Shown here one piece after another: positions 8,207 to 17,370 of a stretch of 64,000 nucleotides of DNA. The notes under the pieces are model-generated. The model ran no database searches, was not told where the DNA came from, and worked only from the letters and a program-made list of their open reading frames with translations. Made by a program: the position numbers and the translations under genes. Within the stretch, counting starts at the first letter, position 1; each line of letters opens with the position of its first letter. The stretch comes from Pristimantibacillus sp052113225. GTDB taxonomy: Bacteria > Bacillota > Bacilli > Paenibacillales > Paenibacillaceae. The stretch covers positions 186,001-250,000 of the forward strand of contig NZ_JBFRCT010000001.1 of NCBI RefSeq assembly GCF_052113225.1, written 5' to 3'.

Positions 8207-10495
8207 ATGGCAAAGAGCAGTGTATTGGGGTATCCTCGGATTGGTGAGAACCGGGAATGGAAAAAAGCGCTGGAGGCATTCTGGTCCGGAAAGCTTGAGG
8301 AATCGGAGCTTCATAATCAACTTCAGGAGATTCGGTTGAATCATCTTCGCAAGCAAAAGGAGAAGGGAATCGATCTAATCGCCGTTAATGATTTCAGCTA
8401 TTATGATCAAGTATTGGATACGGCTGCTATGTTCGGGATCATTCCAAAGCGGTTTAACTATACAGGTGGTGCCGTTCCGTTATCGGTCTATTATGGTGTC
8501 GCTCGAGGTACGAAGGATGCGGCAGCAAGTGAAATGACGAAGTGGTTCAATACGAACTATCACTATATCGTTCCTGAGCTGTACAGCGCGGAGCCAGTAC
8601 TCACTGAGAACAAGCCGCTTGCAGCTTATCGCGAAGCCAAACAGAAGCTCGGAATTGAAGGCAAGCCGGTCATCTTAGGACCGTTCACGTTCCTGAAGCT
8701 GTCGAAGGGCTATGGCAAGTCGGAGACTGACACATGGCTGTCTATTCTAGTTAAGTTGTATGTGGAAGTGCTGAAGGAGCTTGAAGAAGAAGGCGTTCAG
8801 TGGGTACAAATCGATGAGCCAGCCCTCGTCACTAAGCTGAGCAGAGATGATGTGACCAGACTTCAAACGGTATATGGCAAATTGGCTGAAGCGGTGCCTT
8901 CTCTAAATCTTCTGCTTCAGACGTATTTCGAATCGGTGGAAAACTATAAGGAAATTATTAATCTGCCTGTTCAGGGGATCGGCCTAGATTTCGTACACGG
9001 ACTTCAAGGCAACCTGGCATCTATTCGTGAATTCGGTTTCCCTAAAGATAAAGTGCTTGGCGCAGGTGTCATTGATGGCCGTGGCATCTGGAAGGCATCG
9101 CTTGGAGAAAAGCTGGAACTTCTGAAAGAGCTACAAGGTCATGCTGCATCAGACAAACTGCTCATTCAATCCTCCTGCAGCCTGTTGCATGTACCGGTAA
9201 CGGTGAAGGGGGAATCCAAGCTGCAGCCTACGCTTACGAACGCACTTGCCTTTGCTGATGAAAAGCTGGATGAGCTTACCTTGTTGACACGTGCGTTAAA
9301 TAAAGGTGAGGCTTCCATCTCAGTGGAGCTAGAACAAAGTGAGAAGGCGCTTCAAGCGCTGGAACAATCTGAAGCAAGGAACCGTAAGGCTGTGCAAGAG
9401 GCAGTGGCAGTTATTCAAGGGCAAGATGCTGCTCGTCAGTCCAACTTTGAAAGCCGTCAACATGCCCAACAGCAGAAATGGCAGCTTCCTTTGTTCCCAA
9501 CGACAACAATCGGCAGCTTCCCGCAATCGGCGGAAGTACGTAAAGCCCGTCAGACCTGGCGGAAAGGGGAGTGGAACAGCGAGCAGTATTCTGTCTTCAT
9601 TAAAGAACAAATCGACAGCTGGATTAAGCATCAAGAAGAGATTGGGCTGGATGTACTTGTTCACGGAGAATTTGAGCGGACGGATATGGTTGAATTTTTT
9701 GGGGAGAAGCTTGATGGTTTCGCCTTTACGCAAAACGGCTGGGTACAATCGTATGGTTCCCGTTGTGTGAAGCCTCCGGTCATCTATGGAGACGTCGAAT
9801 TTACTAAAGCAATGACTGTAGAAGAAACCGTATATGCACAATCAAAGACTGCAAGACCGGTTAAAGGTATGCTCACCGGCCCGATTACCATTATGAACTG
9901 GTCGTTCGTTCGTGATGATCTGGCAAGAGAGCAAATTGCTTATCAACTGGCTTATGCCCTGCGTCAAGAAGTTGAGGCACTGGAGAAAGCCGGAATTGGA
10001 ATGATTCAGGTGGATGAGCCTGCTGTACGGGAAGGCCTGCCGCTGAAGGAGAATGAACAAGCTGACTACTTGGCATGGGCAGTAAAAGCGTTCCGAGTAA
10101 CGACATGTACCGTCCAAGATACAACGCAAATCCATACTCATATGTGCTATTGCGAGTTCCATGACATGATCGATTCGATTGAAGCAATGGATGCGGATGT
10201 GATCTCCATTGAAACTTCGCGCAGTCATGGTGAACTGATTCAAAGCTTCGAACAAAATACGTATAAACTTGGCATTGGTCTTGGTGTATACGATATCCAT
10301 AGCCCACGTGTTCCGGACATTGAAGAAATGACAGGAATGATTGATCGGGCTCTGCAAGTACTGGATCCAAAGCTGTTCTGGATTAACCCAGACTGCGGAC
10401 TAAAAACACGCGGTAAGGAAGAGACAATTGCCTCGCTCCGCAACATGGTCGCTGCGACCAAGATTGCCCGTGACAAACATATAGTAAACGTGTAA
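8207..10495 (+). CDS. metE: Cobalamin-independent methionine synthase
   Basis: A 762-residue enzyme that transfers the methyl group of 5-methyltetrahydropteroyltriglutamate to homocysteine in the cytoplasm. Zinc ligands are visible at His645 and Cys647 (IHTHMCYC), Glu669 (ISIETSRS) and Cys730 (NPDCGLKTRG). These are the same four ligands as in E. coli MetE, shifted by four residues throughout. The N-terminal half is the usual duplicated barrel (VLGYPRIGENREWKKALE). The ATG at 8207 is preferred, since AAGGGG lies 9 bp upstream; TTG codons at 8198 and 8201 are less likely. It is transcribed alone between two terminators. Confidence 0.97.
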   Translation: MAKSSVLGYPRIGENREWKKALEAFWSGKLEESELHNQLQEIRLNHLRKQKEKGIDLIAVNDFSYYDQVLDTAAMFGIIPKRFNYTGGAVPLSVYYGVARGTKDAAASEMTKWFNTNYHYIVPELYSAEPVLTENKPLAAYREAKQKLGIEGKPVILGPFTFLKLSKGYGKSETDTWLSILVKLYVEVLKELEEEGVQWVQIDEPALVTKLSRDDVTRLQTVYGKLAEAVPSLNLLLQTYFESVENYKEIINLPVQGIGLDFVHGLQGNLASIREFGFPKDKVLGAGVIDGRGIWKASLGEKLELLKELQGHAASDKLLIQSSCSLLHVPVTVKGESKLQPTLTNALAFADEKLDELTLLTRALNKGEASISVELEQSEKALQALEQSEARNRKAVQEAVAVIQGQDAARQSNFESRQHAQQQKWQLPLFPTTTIGSFPQSAEVRKARQTWRKGEWNSEQYSVFIKEQIDSWIKHQEEIGLDVLVHGEFERTDMVEFFGEKLDGFAFTQNGWVQSYGSRCVKPPVIYGDVEFTKAMTVEETVYAQSKTARPVKGMLTGPITIMNWSFVRDDLAREQIAYQLAYALRQEVEALEKAGIGMIQVDEPAVREGLPLKENEQADYLAWAVKAFRVTTCTVQDTTQIHTHMCYCEFHDMIDSIEAMDADVISIETSRSHGELIQSFEQNTYKLGIGLGVYDIHSPRVPDIEEMTGMIDRALQVLDPKLFWINPDCGLKTRGKEETIASLRNMVAATKIARDKHIVNV

Positions 10496-10505
10496 AGATT
10501 ATTTA

Positions 10506-10553
10506 AGACTGTACCAAAAGTCATCTTGGATGACTGTTGGTGCAGTCTTTTTA
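10506..10553 (+). terminator. Rho-independent terminator after metE
   Basis: A long hairpin beginning AGACTGTACCAA and closing TTGGTGCAGTCT, with an inner AGTCATC/GATGACT pairing, is followed by TTTTT. Confidence 0.85.
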
Positions 10554-10704
10554 TTGAAGACATATGGTTGATTAGTTCTATCCAATAATTGTAAGATGAA
10601 TTAATAACCAAGGGGTATTAGTGGATGGTGTCAATGTAGCTGAAGTTAGTGATGGCTTGCAAGGAGAACTGTATACTGATGAAGATCCAAAGGGGGGAGA
10701 TGAC

Positions 10705-11427
10705 ATGCCTGCGTTTTTTGCCCGGAATGGTACAGAAGATTTTATACCCTACACCGCTGCTCATACAGTTATGCTTACAGCTCTGGTTGTTTCGGTGCTT
10801 CTTCTATATTTCTTTCGGTCGGAAGTCCGTAACCACGATCTTGTAAAAACGATTATTAGGTACAGTATTCTCCTGGGCCTCTTGGCGCCTCAGATAGTCC
10901 TCTATTACTGGTATGCTATTCTAGGACTATGGGACGTTAAATACACGCTTCCGCTCGAGCTCTGTAGTATATCACAGTTCCTTGCTATTATTATGTTGTT
11001 TACAAGGAGTAGATTGCTTTATCAGATCATATTCTTCGCGGGCATTGGTGGTGCGATACAAGCGATATTCACGCCAGATTTAGATTATCCGTTTCCGCAT
11101 TTCCGATTTTTTCACTTCTTCATCGTTCATATTGCAATTATCCTTGCCCCTCTCTATATGACGTGGATCGAAAACTTCCGTCCGACCTGGAAATCCATTT
11201 GGATTACAATGATCTTTCTGAACATTCTTCTCGTAGTTGTTGGTGGTACAGATTATTGGCTGGACGCCAATTACATGTTTCTTAAGCATAAGCCAGAAGG
11301 CGCCTCTCTATTAGATTTATTAGGTCCATACCCTTATTATTTGGCAGTAGAAGAAGTTATTGCACTTTTAATATTCACGATTATGTACCTGCCCTTTATC
11401 CGGTGGAGAAGACGGCAGGACTTATAA
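10705..11427 (+). CDS. TIGR02206/YwaF-family membrane protein
   Basis: A 240-residue integral membrane protein with about seven helices. It has the family-typical LPLELCSISQFLAI stretch, an FPHFRFFHFFIVH segment and an HxxN-poor C-terminal helix ending in RWRRRQDL. Members such as Bacillus YwaF have no established function. The ATG at 10705 follows a very strong AAAGGGGGGAG; longer in-frame versions from 10621 lack such a site. Its 3' end is followed within 35 bp by the DUF4037 gene. Confidence 0.75.
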   Translation: MPAFFARNGTEDFIPYTAAHTVMLTALVVSVLLLYFFRSEVRNHDLVKTIIRYSILLGLLAPQIVLYYWYAILGLWDVKYTLPLELCSISQFLAIIMLFTRSRLLYQIIFFAGIGGAIQAIFTPDLDYPFPHFRFFHFFIVHIAIILAPLYMTWIENFRPTWKSIWITMIFLNILLVVVGGTDYWLDANYMFLKHKPEGASLLDLLGPYPYYLAVEEVIALLIFTIMYLPFIRWRRRQDL

Positions 11428-11459
11428 AGAAGATGTTGACAGACTTGGAGGAATGGGGA

Positions 11460-12506
11460 ATGTCTTTTATTAAAGGAATAGAATTATGTCGTCGATTTCA
11501 TGTAGAATTCGTTGAGCCTGTAATGACGAGCCATTACTCTTTCTTGTCATATTCATCGGCTCTAATTGGTCCCGGAAGCGAAGTGCTCGGTTATGATACG
11601 GAAATGTCGACCGATCACGATTGGGTGCCGCGGGTGTATCTATTTCTTACCCAACAAGATATAGGGTACTCAGATCAAATACTTTCCGCTCTCCACGAGC
11701 AAGCTCCGGAACAGTACTACGGCTTCCATGTTGATATAAAGAAAAGCGTTATAACAACAGTGCCGAAGTTCATTGAAAGTTATCTTGCCGTTAACAAAGA
11801 TGAATTAGAACTAACAGATTGGTTAACGTTTCCTTCGCAGTCACTGCTTGAAATAACAAAGGGGGCAGTTTATAGGGACGACAAGGGTCAACTTTCCACA
11901 TTACGCAAACAATTCGAATATTACCCTCACGATATTTGGTTGTATCTTATGGCATCAAGTTGGCAGCGAATCGGTCAAGAGGAACATCTGATGCTGCGTT
12001 CAGGCTTTACAGGTGACGAGCTTGGATCGGCTATTATCGCTTCACGCCTTGTCCGCGATATTATGAATCTTTGTTTTCTTATGGAGCGGCAATATGCACC
12101 CTATCCAAAATGGTTTGGTACGGCTTTTAAACAATTGAAATGCTCTGATCAAATCATGCCTCATCTTTGGACTGCTCAAACGGCAGTCACATGGAGAGAA
12201 CGCGAGCTTGCGTTGAATAATGCATACAAACCTCTATCAAATATGCACAACGGATTAGGGGTCACGGAAAAGATTCCTGAGGATGTTTCAACCTTTTATG
12301 ATCGTCCTTTTAAAGTAATGAACGGTGAAGCAATTGCCAGCCTCATCACAAATCAGATTGTGGATCCTGACATTCAACAGTTATCCCAAAAACGCCTGAT
12401 TGGTAACATAGACCAGATTACAGACAACACGGATTTTAGAAAAATGAATCAGTGGTCTGAGGGAGAATGCGCAAGAAAAGCATTAAAAAATATATATAAT
12501 GCCTAA
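11460..12506 (+). CDS. DUF4037-domain protein (putative nucleotidyltransferase fold)
   Basis: A cytoplasmic protein of about 348 residues. Near the N-terminus, ALIGPGSEVLGYDTEMSTDH resembles the G-S...D-x-D pattern of polymerase-beta-like nucleotidyltransferases, as expected for DUF4037. The C-terminal part is helical. The ATG at 11460 has GGAGG 8 bp upstream; an upstream ATG at 11433 lacks a good site. The stop overlaps the next start (TAATG), so it is coupled to the zinc-ribbon gene. The substrate is unknown. Confidence 0.72.
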   Translation: MSFIKGIELCRRFHVEFVEPVMTSHYSFLSYSSALIGPGSEVLGYDTEMSTDHDWVPRVYLFLTQQDIGYSDQILSALHEQAPEQYYGFHVDIKKSVITTVPKFIESYLAVNKDELELTDWLTFPSQSLLEITKGAVYRDDKGQLSTLRKQFEYYPHDIWLYLMASSWQRIGQEEHLMLRSGFTGDELGSAIIASRLVRDIMNLCFLMERQYAPYPKWFGTAFKQLKCSDQIMPHLWTAQTAVTWRERELALNNAYKPLSNMHNGLGVTEKIPEDVSTFYDRPFKVMNGEAIASLITNQIVDPDIQQLSQKRLIGNIDQITDNTDFRKMNQWSEGECARKALKNIYNA

Positions 12507-12796
12507 TGAGTTTGAAATCTATAAAAGATAGTATTGAGAGGGGTCCCCATGTTCCAGCAGATTTTAGAAGTGGAGATAATTTCAAATGTTCTAAATGTAA
12601 CGGCACCGATTGTACGGTCAAAGAAATTGCAATGACTGGTGCAGGGTTGAGTAAGTTGCTCGATATCCAGCACAATCACTATTTGTTCGTATCTTGTATA
12701 AATTGTGGCTCTGTGGAGATCTATGACCCAAATGTCCTGGAAGATAAGAAAGTCGGAAAATTGGGATCTATAATAGATGTTTTGTTTGGGAGTTAA
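12506..12796 (+). CDS. Small zinc-ribbon protein
   Basis: A 96-residue protein with two CxxC knuckles, FKCSKCNGTDC and VSCINCGSVEIYD, as in zinc-ribbon nucleic-acid-binding proteins (PF09855-like). The start used overlaps the upstream stop and has no clear ribosome site of its own, so translation would be by coupling. The family usually begins just before the first knuckle; the 25 extra N-terminal residues here are therefore uncertain. Confidence 0.65.
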   Translation: MSLKSIKDSIERGPHVPADFRSGDNFKCSKCNGTDCTVKEIAMTGAGLSKLLDIQHNHYLFVSCINCGSVEIYDPNVLEDKKVGKLGSIIDVLFGS

Positions 12797-12854
12797 TATA
12801 CTTGAATTCGTTTGGCTGCAGTTCATCAGGATCAACTGCCATTACAATAGTAGT

Positions 12855-12874
12855 AAAGGGCAGCATAGCGCAAC
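12855..12874 (+). repeat. Isolated right arm of the attC-like repeat family
   Basis: AAAGGGCAGCATAGCGCAAC matches the right arm of the repeat family that dominates 15.8-50.3 kb and is very close to the copy at 24290-24311. It lies immediately before a truncated phosphoesterase gene. This suggests that an old cassette boundary survives outside the main array. Confidence 0.55.
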
Positions 12875-12915
12875 TTTGAGTAACATCAAACGTCTTTTAT
12901 TTAGTACATAAGGAG

Positions 12916-13110
12916 TTGGATCACTTCCATCCACATTTGACTTTGGGGCAAACAAAATGGGGCATGAATGAAGAAGAAATTACAGAAATGAAAATGGCTG
13001 CGAGAGAAGCATTATCTCCTTTTCCACCCTTCGATGTAACATTTGTGCGGGTATTTGAGCCGTCTTTCACATTCATGAGGTGGAATTCATTCCTCGGCGA
13101 GCCAAGTTAG
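12916..13110 (+). pseudogene. 2H phosphoesterase (2'-5' RNA ligase-like), C-terminal remnant
   Basis: Open frame of 64 codons. HPHLTLGQT matches the second HxT motif of 2H phosphoesterases, and the following helix and PFDVTFVRVF strand also fit. The first HxT motif and about 90 N-terminal residues are missing. The fragment begins 41 bp after a repeat right arm, consistent with a truncated cassette. Confidence 0.6.
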
Positions 13111-13166
13111 CCTTGAAAGCCGCCAAAGTGTCAAGATTTTTCACGTAATAGGAGGAAGAAGCGCAG

Positions 13167-13985
13167 ATGAGCCATCCTTACCGACCCTTGCATGCTCCCC
13201 AATTGCAGCCGCAGTTGCATATCCACTCGCACAACTTCCGGGAGTTTGCACCGAGCCGTAGCCTGGCGTCGCATGTAGCTGCCTATTGGACGGTGGATTT
13301 CCTGCCGGTACCGGGAAATCCGGGACATCGAGTCATCCCCGATGGCTGTGTCGATATTATAGTGGACCTGCTCGCTTCATCAAGCAGGCAGGCCGCTTAT
13401 GTCGTAGGGCTAACGACACAAGTCGAAGTTCTGCAATTTGCAAAAGCACGCTCGGTATGGGGCATCCGGCTGTATTCGGAGTCGGCCCGCGCGATCCTGA
13501 AGTCTCCAATATCGAGATTAACGGCAAATCGTGTTTTTTTGGAGGATCTCTGGGGACAAGAGGCTCTCGATTGGGTCGAAAAGCTGCTGACTGCCCAATC
13601 GTTACCAGACAGAATCGAGGTCGTCGAGCAGCAATTAGGCCAAATACTGGCTTCGACCGAGGAGCCTGCTGCCACTTTGGTCTACCAGAGCATGCAGTAT
13701 ATATACGAGGTCAAAGGTAATCTCTCCGTAACGGATTTGGCGGATAAAGTGAACTTCAGCGAGAGGCATCTGCGAAGGGCCTTTGAACTGGAGCTTGGTC
13801 TCAGCCCGAAGGAGATGCTCGGCATCGTTCGCTTTCAAAGCGTGCTGGAGGAATTGTATAGCGGAGACTATTTCAGCTTGACGGATTTGGCGCTTCAACA
13901 CGGGTACTACGATCAGTCGCACTTCGCTGGCGTTTTTAAGCAATATTACGGACTTCCACTCAAACGGCTGACCAAGCAGGAGTGA
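13167..13985 (+). CDS. AraC-family transcriptional regulator
   Basis: A 272-residue protein with an N-terminal ligand-binding-like domain (VAAYWTVDFL, VIPDGCVDIIVDL) of the type often annotated DUF6597. It ends in a C-terminal AraC double helix-turn-helix (VTDLADKVNFSERHLRRAF and LALQHGYYDQSHFAGVFKQ). AGGAGGAA lies upstream of the ATG. Its stop is followed within 90 bp by a VOC-family gene on the same strand, which may be its target. It has higher GC than the array genes downstream. Confidence 0.88.
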   Translation: MSHPYRPLHAPQLQPQLHIHSHNFREFAPSRSLASHVAAYWTVDFLPVPGNPGHRVIPDGCVDIIVDLLASSSRQAAYVVGLTTQVEVLQFAKARSVWGIRLYSESARAILKSPISRLTANRVFLEDLWGQEALDWVEKLLTAQSLPDRIEVVEQQLGQILASTEEPAATLVYQSMQYIYEVKGNLSVTDLADKVNFSERHLRRAFELELGLSPKEMLGIVRFQSVLEELYSGDYFSLTDLALQHGYYDQSHFAGVFKQYYGLPLKRLTKQE

Positions 13986-14071
13986 GGAAGTCCGTTTTTT
14001 ACTATTTTGCAACGAGGGACAATTACTATAATGGGAGTGAAAATCAAGCTAGGCGAGGGGAGTTGCAAAGC

Positions 14072-14449
14072 ATGACTGTAAAGTTGAAACGAGTCGCGAT
14101 TTACGTAGAAGAGATGAAGAGGGCTTTGGATTTTTATCGCGTGCTGGGGCTGGCTATTCCAGACGGCGCCGACGAAGCGCATCACGTAGACGTTGAGCAA
14201 GAAGGAATTGTGATTGCATTCGATATGGTGGAATCGGTAAAGAGTGTTTTTGAGGGTTGGGAGGATCCTGTCGGCTACCGGACCGAGCTCGCCTTTCAGT
14301 TCTCCAGCAACGAAGCGCTGGACGACGTGTACCGTCAGTTGACGACGCTTGGGTATCACGGCTTCCTCGAGCCGCGGGATACACCATGGGGAGAGCGATA
14401 TGCGATCATAAAGGATCCCGATAACAATTTAATCAGTCTCGTCGCTTAG
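14072..14449 (+). CDS. VOC (glyoxalase/bleomycin-resistance fold) protein
   Basis: A 125-residue single-domain VOC protein with two beta-alpha-beta-beta-beta units: KRVAIYVEEMKRALDFYRV at the N-terminus, and WGERYAIIKDPDNNLISLV at the end. The ATG at 14072 is chosen because GAGGGGAG lies 9 bp upstream; the longer frame from 13982 overlaps the AraC gene and lacks a site. Substrate unknown. It is probably a small-molecule binding or resistance protein controlled by the upstream regulator. Confidence 0.83.
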   Translation: MTVKLKRVAIYVEEMKRALDFYRVLGLAIPDGADEAHHVDVEQEGIVIAFDMVESVKSVFEGWEDPVGYRTELAFQFSSNEALDDVYRQLTTLGYHGFLEPRDTPWGERYAIIKDPDNNLISLVA

Positions 14450-14612
14450 CGAAGAGAAGGCAGATGGGAAGCACTGTCGCCAGTGTATCTTCGACTGCCT
14501 GTTGCTTACAGAAGAATAAATGAGTATTACCTAATTGGATTGAACAATCGGGTGATATAATTCAACCGGAACATGGAACAGGCTGCGCGGCGATGCTCTT
14601 TTTTTTCATTTT

Positions 14613-15520
14613 ACTAAACAATCCTGTAGAGTTTAAGAAATGAGAGCTTTGAGAAAAAGGAGCGCCTCGGTATGATGGGTTTGTCGAGAACACATCAGGG
14701 AGGAGCTCTTACTATGAAGTTTAAGGAAATAGATGCACAAAATCAACGGGTTGAACAAATTACTACCTCGCATCTTGTAGTAGGGATCGATATGGCGAAA
14801 GAAATACATGTTGCACAAGCTACAAATTTCTGTGGAATAGTGGTTTCGAAACGCCATCTCTCATTTTCCAATAGTACTGAAGGGTTTGAAAAACTGAGCC
14901 GCTGGATGAGTGAGCTACAGCAGAAACATCGATTGAATAGGCTCATTATCGGCATGGAACCAACCGGGCATTACTGGTTTAACCTGGCCAACTGGTTATC
15001 AGATAAAAGCGTGCATGTGGTCATGGTTAATCCAGCAACGACGAAGAGAAATAAAGAAAACCGGGATAATAGCCCGTCAAAAAATGACCCAAAAGATGCA
15101 CTGACCATCGCAGATTCCCTCAGCCGAGGTTTCTACTACAAGTACACGCGTCAGTCACATGAGTTCCAGCGCTTGAAGACCTTGATGAGTGACCGAGAAT
15201 TTTGGGTGACGAATAGTGTACGGCTGCAGAATCGAATCGTACGATGGCTAGATATTCATTTCCCGGGATATCCTTCTGTGTTCAAAGATTGGACCTGTAA
15301 GCGTTCATTGGCGACTCTCAAGACCTTTCCTTGTCCGCAGGATCTTGAGGAGCATACAGTATCCGATGTCCTTAGTGCATGGCGAGTCCATATGCAGCGT
15401 GCCGGGGGCACTACGGGAACCGAGAAGGCAGCTCAACTAATCGCACAAACAAAGTGTTGGAGAACGAGTTGCTGTTGATGAAGCCAAAGCAAATCTACAA
15501 CGGCTCATTGAAGAAAGTTA
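14613..15520 (+). mobile_element. Truncated IS110/IS1111-type insertion sequence, copy 1
   Basis: The left end (ACTAAACAATCCTGT at about 14613) and the conserved leader AAAGGAGCGCCTCGGTATGA are shared with the second copy at 22.5 kb. The element stops at about 15520 inside the transposase gene, where the sequence changes to a broken P-loop kinase gene. The right end is absent. Confidence 0.8.
14714..15520 (+). pseudogene. IS110-family transposase, frameshifted and 3'-truncated
   Basis: The DEDD-type N-terminal domain is intact: VGIDMAKEIHVAQ, GMEPTGHYW and the acidic pair in NDPKDALTIAD. Compared with the second copy, about 4 nt are missing near 15450 (AAGTGTTGG against AAGCGAAGTGTGG), so the reading frame stops at 15478. 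Homology resumes in another frame (VDEAKANLQRLIEE) and ends at about 15520. The C-terminal serine-containing domain is lost, so it is inactive. Confidence 0.85.
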
Positions 15521-15526
15521 AAAATG

Positions 15527-15812
15527 TAAAAGAAGTTACCTTTACTTAATTGTTACTGGTTTAAGTGGTTCAGGTAAAACTTACGTAATGACGTGACACG
15601 AGAAAAACGCTTGAGAGAGAGAAATTGGTCTGATGAGATGATTCAGGATTATAAAAATCGCAAAAGAGTTACTTGAGATTTCTTCTTCTGCATTTGACCC
15701 ACCTATGCCAACTGTTGTAACTACTGATAACAATGTAGAAGAAGTAGCAAGACAAATTAAAATCTGGATTCTTCAGTACACTAACGGCGAAGCACACACA
15801 ACTGTCTTCTAA
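15527..15812 (+). pseudogene. P-loop kinase/AAA-type remnant
   Basis: Frames joined across stops read a P-loop (VTGLSGSGKT), then EKRLRERNWSDEMIQDY, then a C-terminal segment ending VARQIKIWILQYTNGEAHTT before TAA at 15812. Together they look like a small nucleotide kinase of the cytidylate/shikimate-kinase fold. At least two frameshifts and internal deletion make it non-functional. It is followed at once by an attC-like repeat, so it was probably a cassette gene. Confidence 0.6.
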
Positions 15813-15813
15813 A

Positions 15814-15890
15814 CCAACGGTGAATGATAGCTAAACAGAGGGCTGCCGCGTAGCAGCCCTTTGTTTAGCTGGCAGGATAATTGAATAGTC
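15814..15890 (+). repeat. attC-like intergenic repeat unit 1
   Basis: Left arm CCAACGGTGAATGATAGCTA (15814 onward), hairpin GGGCTGC/GCAGCCC (15840-15859) and right arm GTTTAGCTGGCAGGATAATT (15863 onward, ending TTGAAT). It is the first complete unit of the array. Confidence 0.75.
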
Positions 15891-15934
15891 GCGTGGTATT
15901 TATTGGTTAGAGAAATTATGGGAGGCGGTTTTCT

Positions 15935-16309
15935 ATGCAATTAAAAACCAGTTACCAGTACATACCTGTAACTAATCTTCAACAGGCTTTGAAATGGTAC
16001 TCGGAACATCTCGGCTTTAAATTAGCGGTTGATGACCCGATTTGTCTAGAATTGAGAACAGAATCAGGAGTCCGGGTATTCTTAATCCCTAATGATGAAG
16101 GAAAAGTTACATCACATATGAATTACACAAATGGTGTACAAGCAACATACGGCTTTACTGTGGATGATGATATCCGTTCGCTTTACCAGCAATTTAATGA
16201 CAAGGGTATTAAGGTAGGGAAGTTGTCAGACTATCAAGGCTTGTCCTTTAAGTTTTTTGACCCTGATGGAAATGCAATTGAACTTTGGGGTGACTACCCA
16301 ACAACATAG
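15935..16309 (+). CDS. VOC-family protein
   Basis: A 124-residue glyoxalase/bleomycin-resistance fold protein: IPVTNLQQALKWYSEHLGFK opens the fold and FKFFDPDGNAIELWGDYP closes it. The penultimate Glu is the usual metal-site position. GGGAGGCGG precedes the ATG. It is flanked by repeat units on both sides, the typical single-gene cassette layout here. Ligand unknown. Confidence 0.85.
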   Translation: MQLKTSYQYIPVTNLQQALKWYSEHLGFKLAVDDPICLELRTESGVRVFLIPNDEGKVTSHMNYTNGVQATYGFTVDDDIRSLYQQFNDKGIKVGKLSDYQGLSFKFFDPDGNAIELWGDYPTT

Positions 16310-16316
16310 CATTAAA

Positions 16317-16404
16317 CTAACTGGAAACAATAGTTAAATACCATATATGGATGAGCAGGTGCTGCCTGCTCATTTTGTTAATCTATGGGCAGGATAGTTG
16401 ACTT
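16317..16404 (+). repeat. attC-like intergenic repeat unit 2
   Basis: Left arm CTAACTGGAAACAATAGTTA (16317 onward), hairpin ATGAGCAGG/CCTGCTCAT (16351-16373) and right arm ATGGGCAGGATAGTTGACTT (16385-16404). Confidence 0.8.
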
Positions 16405-16495
16405 CACGAATACTTTTGAGATAATGTAAATTTGAACTTTGTGAATATCACGTTATGTGAAATAACCGAGTTCATGAGAGTAAAGGAGTCTGTAT

Positions 16496-16663
16496 ATGAA
16501 TACAAGTAGTTTTACAGTCGGATGGGGTACACTTGCATTAATTAATGCTGGATTAGCACAAGGGAAAAATAGAAGTGGTATGAATTGGTTTCTTCTGTCT
16601 TTATTGCTGGGACCAATAGCCACTTTTTTAATAGTCGTACTAGATAAGAAATTCGTTGATTAG
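16496..16663 (+). CDS. Small membrane protein (55 aa)
   Basis: A 55-residue ORF beginning MNTSSFTVGWGTLALINAG, with a hydrophobic helix (WFLLSLLLGPIATFLIVVL) near the C-terminus and a KNRSG loop. GGAGTCTGTAT precedes the ATG. The pattern of a glycine-rich N-terminus, a KxRSxxxWFL turn and one helix recurs in small Bacillota membrane proteins of unknown function. It sits between repeat units, so it is likely a cassette gene. Confidence 0.55.
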   Translation: MNTSSFTVGWGTLALINAGLAQGKNRSGMNWFLLSLLLGPIATFLIVVLDKKFVD

Positions 16664-16712
16664 TTAAATTAAGAGGATTATATAGAATGTTTACAGTTGG
16701 ATATAAACAAAT

Positions 16713-17020
16713 GAAAAACGATAGTTCATTAAGTAGATGTTAGATGTTTATAAGTTTATATAATGGTTAGACTATAAAAATAACTATCGATTGTGTTTAA
16801 CTGATATTCATGACTAAACTGTGTAAGTCGGACCTTCTGAAGGTGCTGACAAAGGATATACATTAGATCAACGATAAATTAACCGCCAAGGCATTGTGCC
16901 CTGGCGGTTTTTCTTTTCTGCGGATTCTCCCGTGGCGCAAACAGAAGTGCGAAGCACAAAGGACCACCATTTCAACCGAGATCGCCACCAGGGCAGGATA
17001 GTTCCAATATGTGGTAACAT
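16713..17020 (+). repeat. attC-like repeat unit 3 (expanded) with terminator-like hairpin
   Basis: Left arm part GAAAAACGATAGTTCATTAA (16713-16732), then about 150 bp with no recognisable gene. A strong hairpin AACCGCCAAGGCA/TGCCCTGGCGGTT follows (16881-16909) with a T run. The right arm CAGGGCAGGATAGTTCCAA is at 16988-17006 and continues into TATGTGGTAACATA, which is shared with three other units. The interior is longer than usual, suggesting loss of a gene or insertion. Confidence 0.6.
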
Positions 17021-17053
17021 AAGGTTATCTTATAATGAGGAGTGAAGGAACCT

Positions 17054-17173
17054 TTGGGAATTCTCATATTGATTTTGATAATTGGTTTCATATGCGTTAT
17101 CAGTTACCTCAGAGCAATTCACATTTCTCTACAACAAATAATAAAAAAGAGAGATGTGGATAATGATAAGTGA
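17054..17173 (+). CDS. Very small single-helix membrane protein (39 aa)
   Basis: TTG start with GAAGGAACC upstream. It encodes a hydrophobic helix (ILILILIIGFICVISYL) followed by a basic-polar tail ending KKRDVDNDK. It is bounded by the right arm of one repeat unit and the left arm of the next, 10 bp after its stop. Function unknown; it could be a small toxin-like or regulatory peptide, but nothing shows this. Confidence 0.45.
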   Translation: MGILILILIIGFICVISYLRAIHISLQQIIKKRDVDNDK

Positions 17174-17183
17174 TTTTCGATTA

Positions 17184-17281
17184 GCTAAACGAAGAACTAT
17201 AGCTCAATAAAAACAACGGCAGCCGATATCAGAGGATCAGTTGCCGTTTTTGTTGAAGTAATGGGTAGGATAACGTGGAAT
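17184..17281 (+). repeat. attC-like intergenic repeat unit 4
   Basis: Left arm AGCTAAACGAAGAACTATAG (17183 onward, continuing CTCAATAA), hairpin ACGGCAGCCGAT...ATCAGTTGCCGT (17216-17247) and right arm ATGGGTAGGATAACGTGGAA (17261-17280). Confidence 0.75.
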
Positions 17282-17370
17282 CATGCAGGGAAATTAGGCC
17301 AGGCTATGGAGGATAATTGAAAGTTATCTAGTTAAGAATCTGCAATTATCTTAGGGAATGTGTTTAATTG

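Noticed and set aside
14530..14612. Possible repeat unit just left of IS copy 1
   Set aside because: TTCAACCGGAACATGG and a GC-rich hairpin-like stretch are suggestive, but the arms are too degenerate to call.
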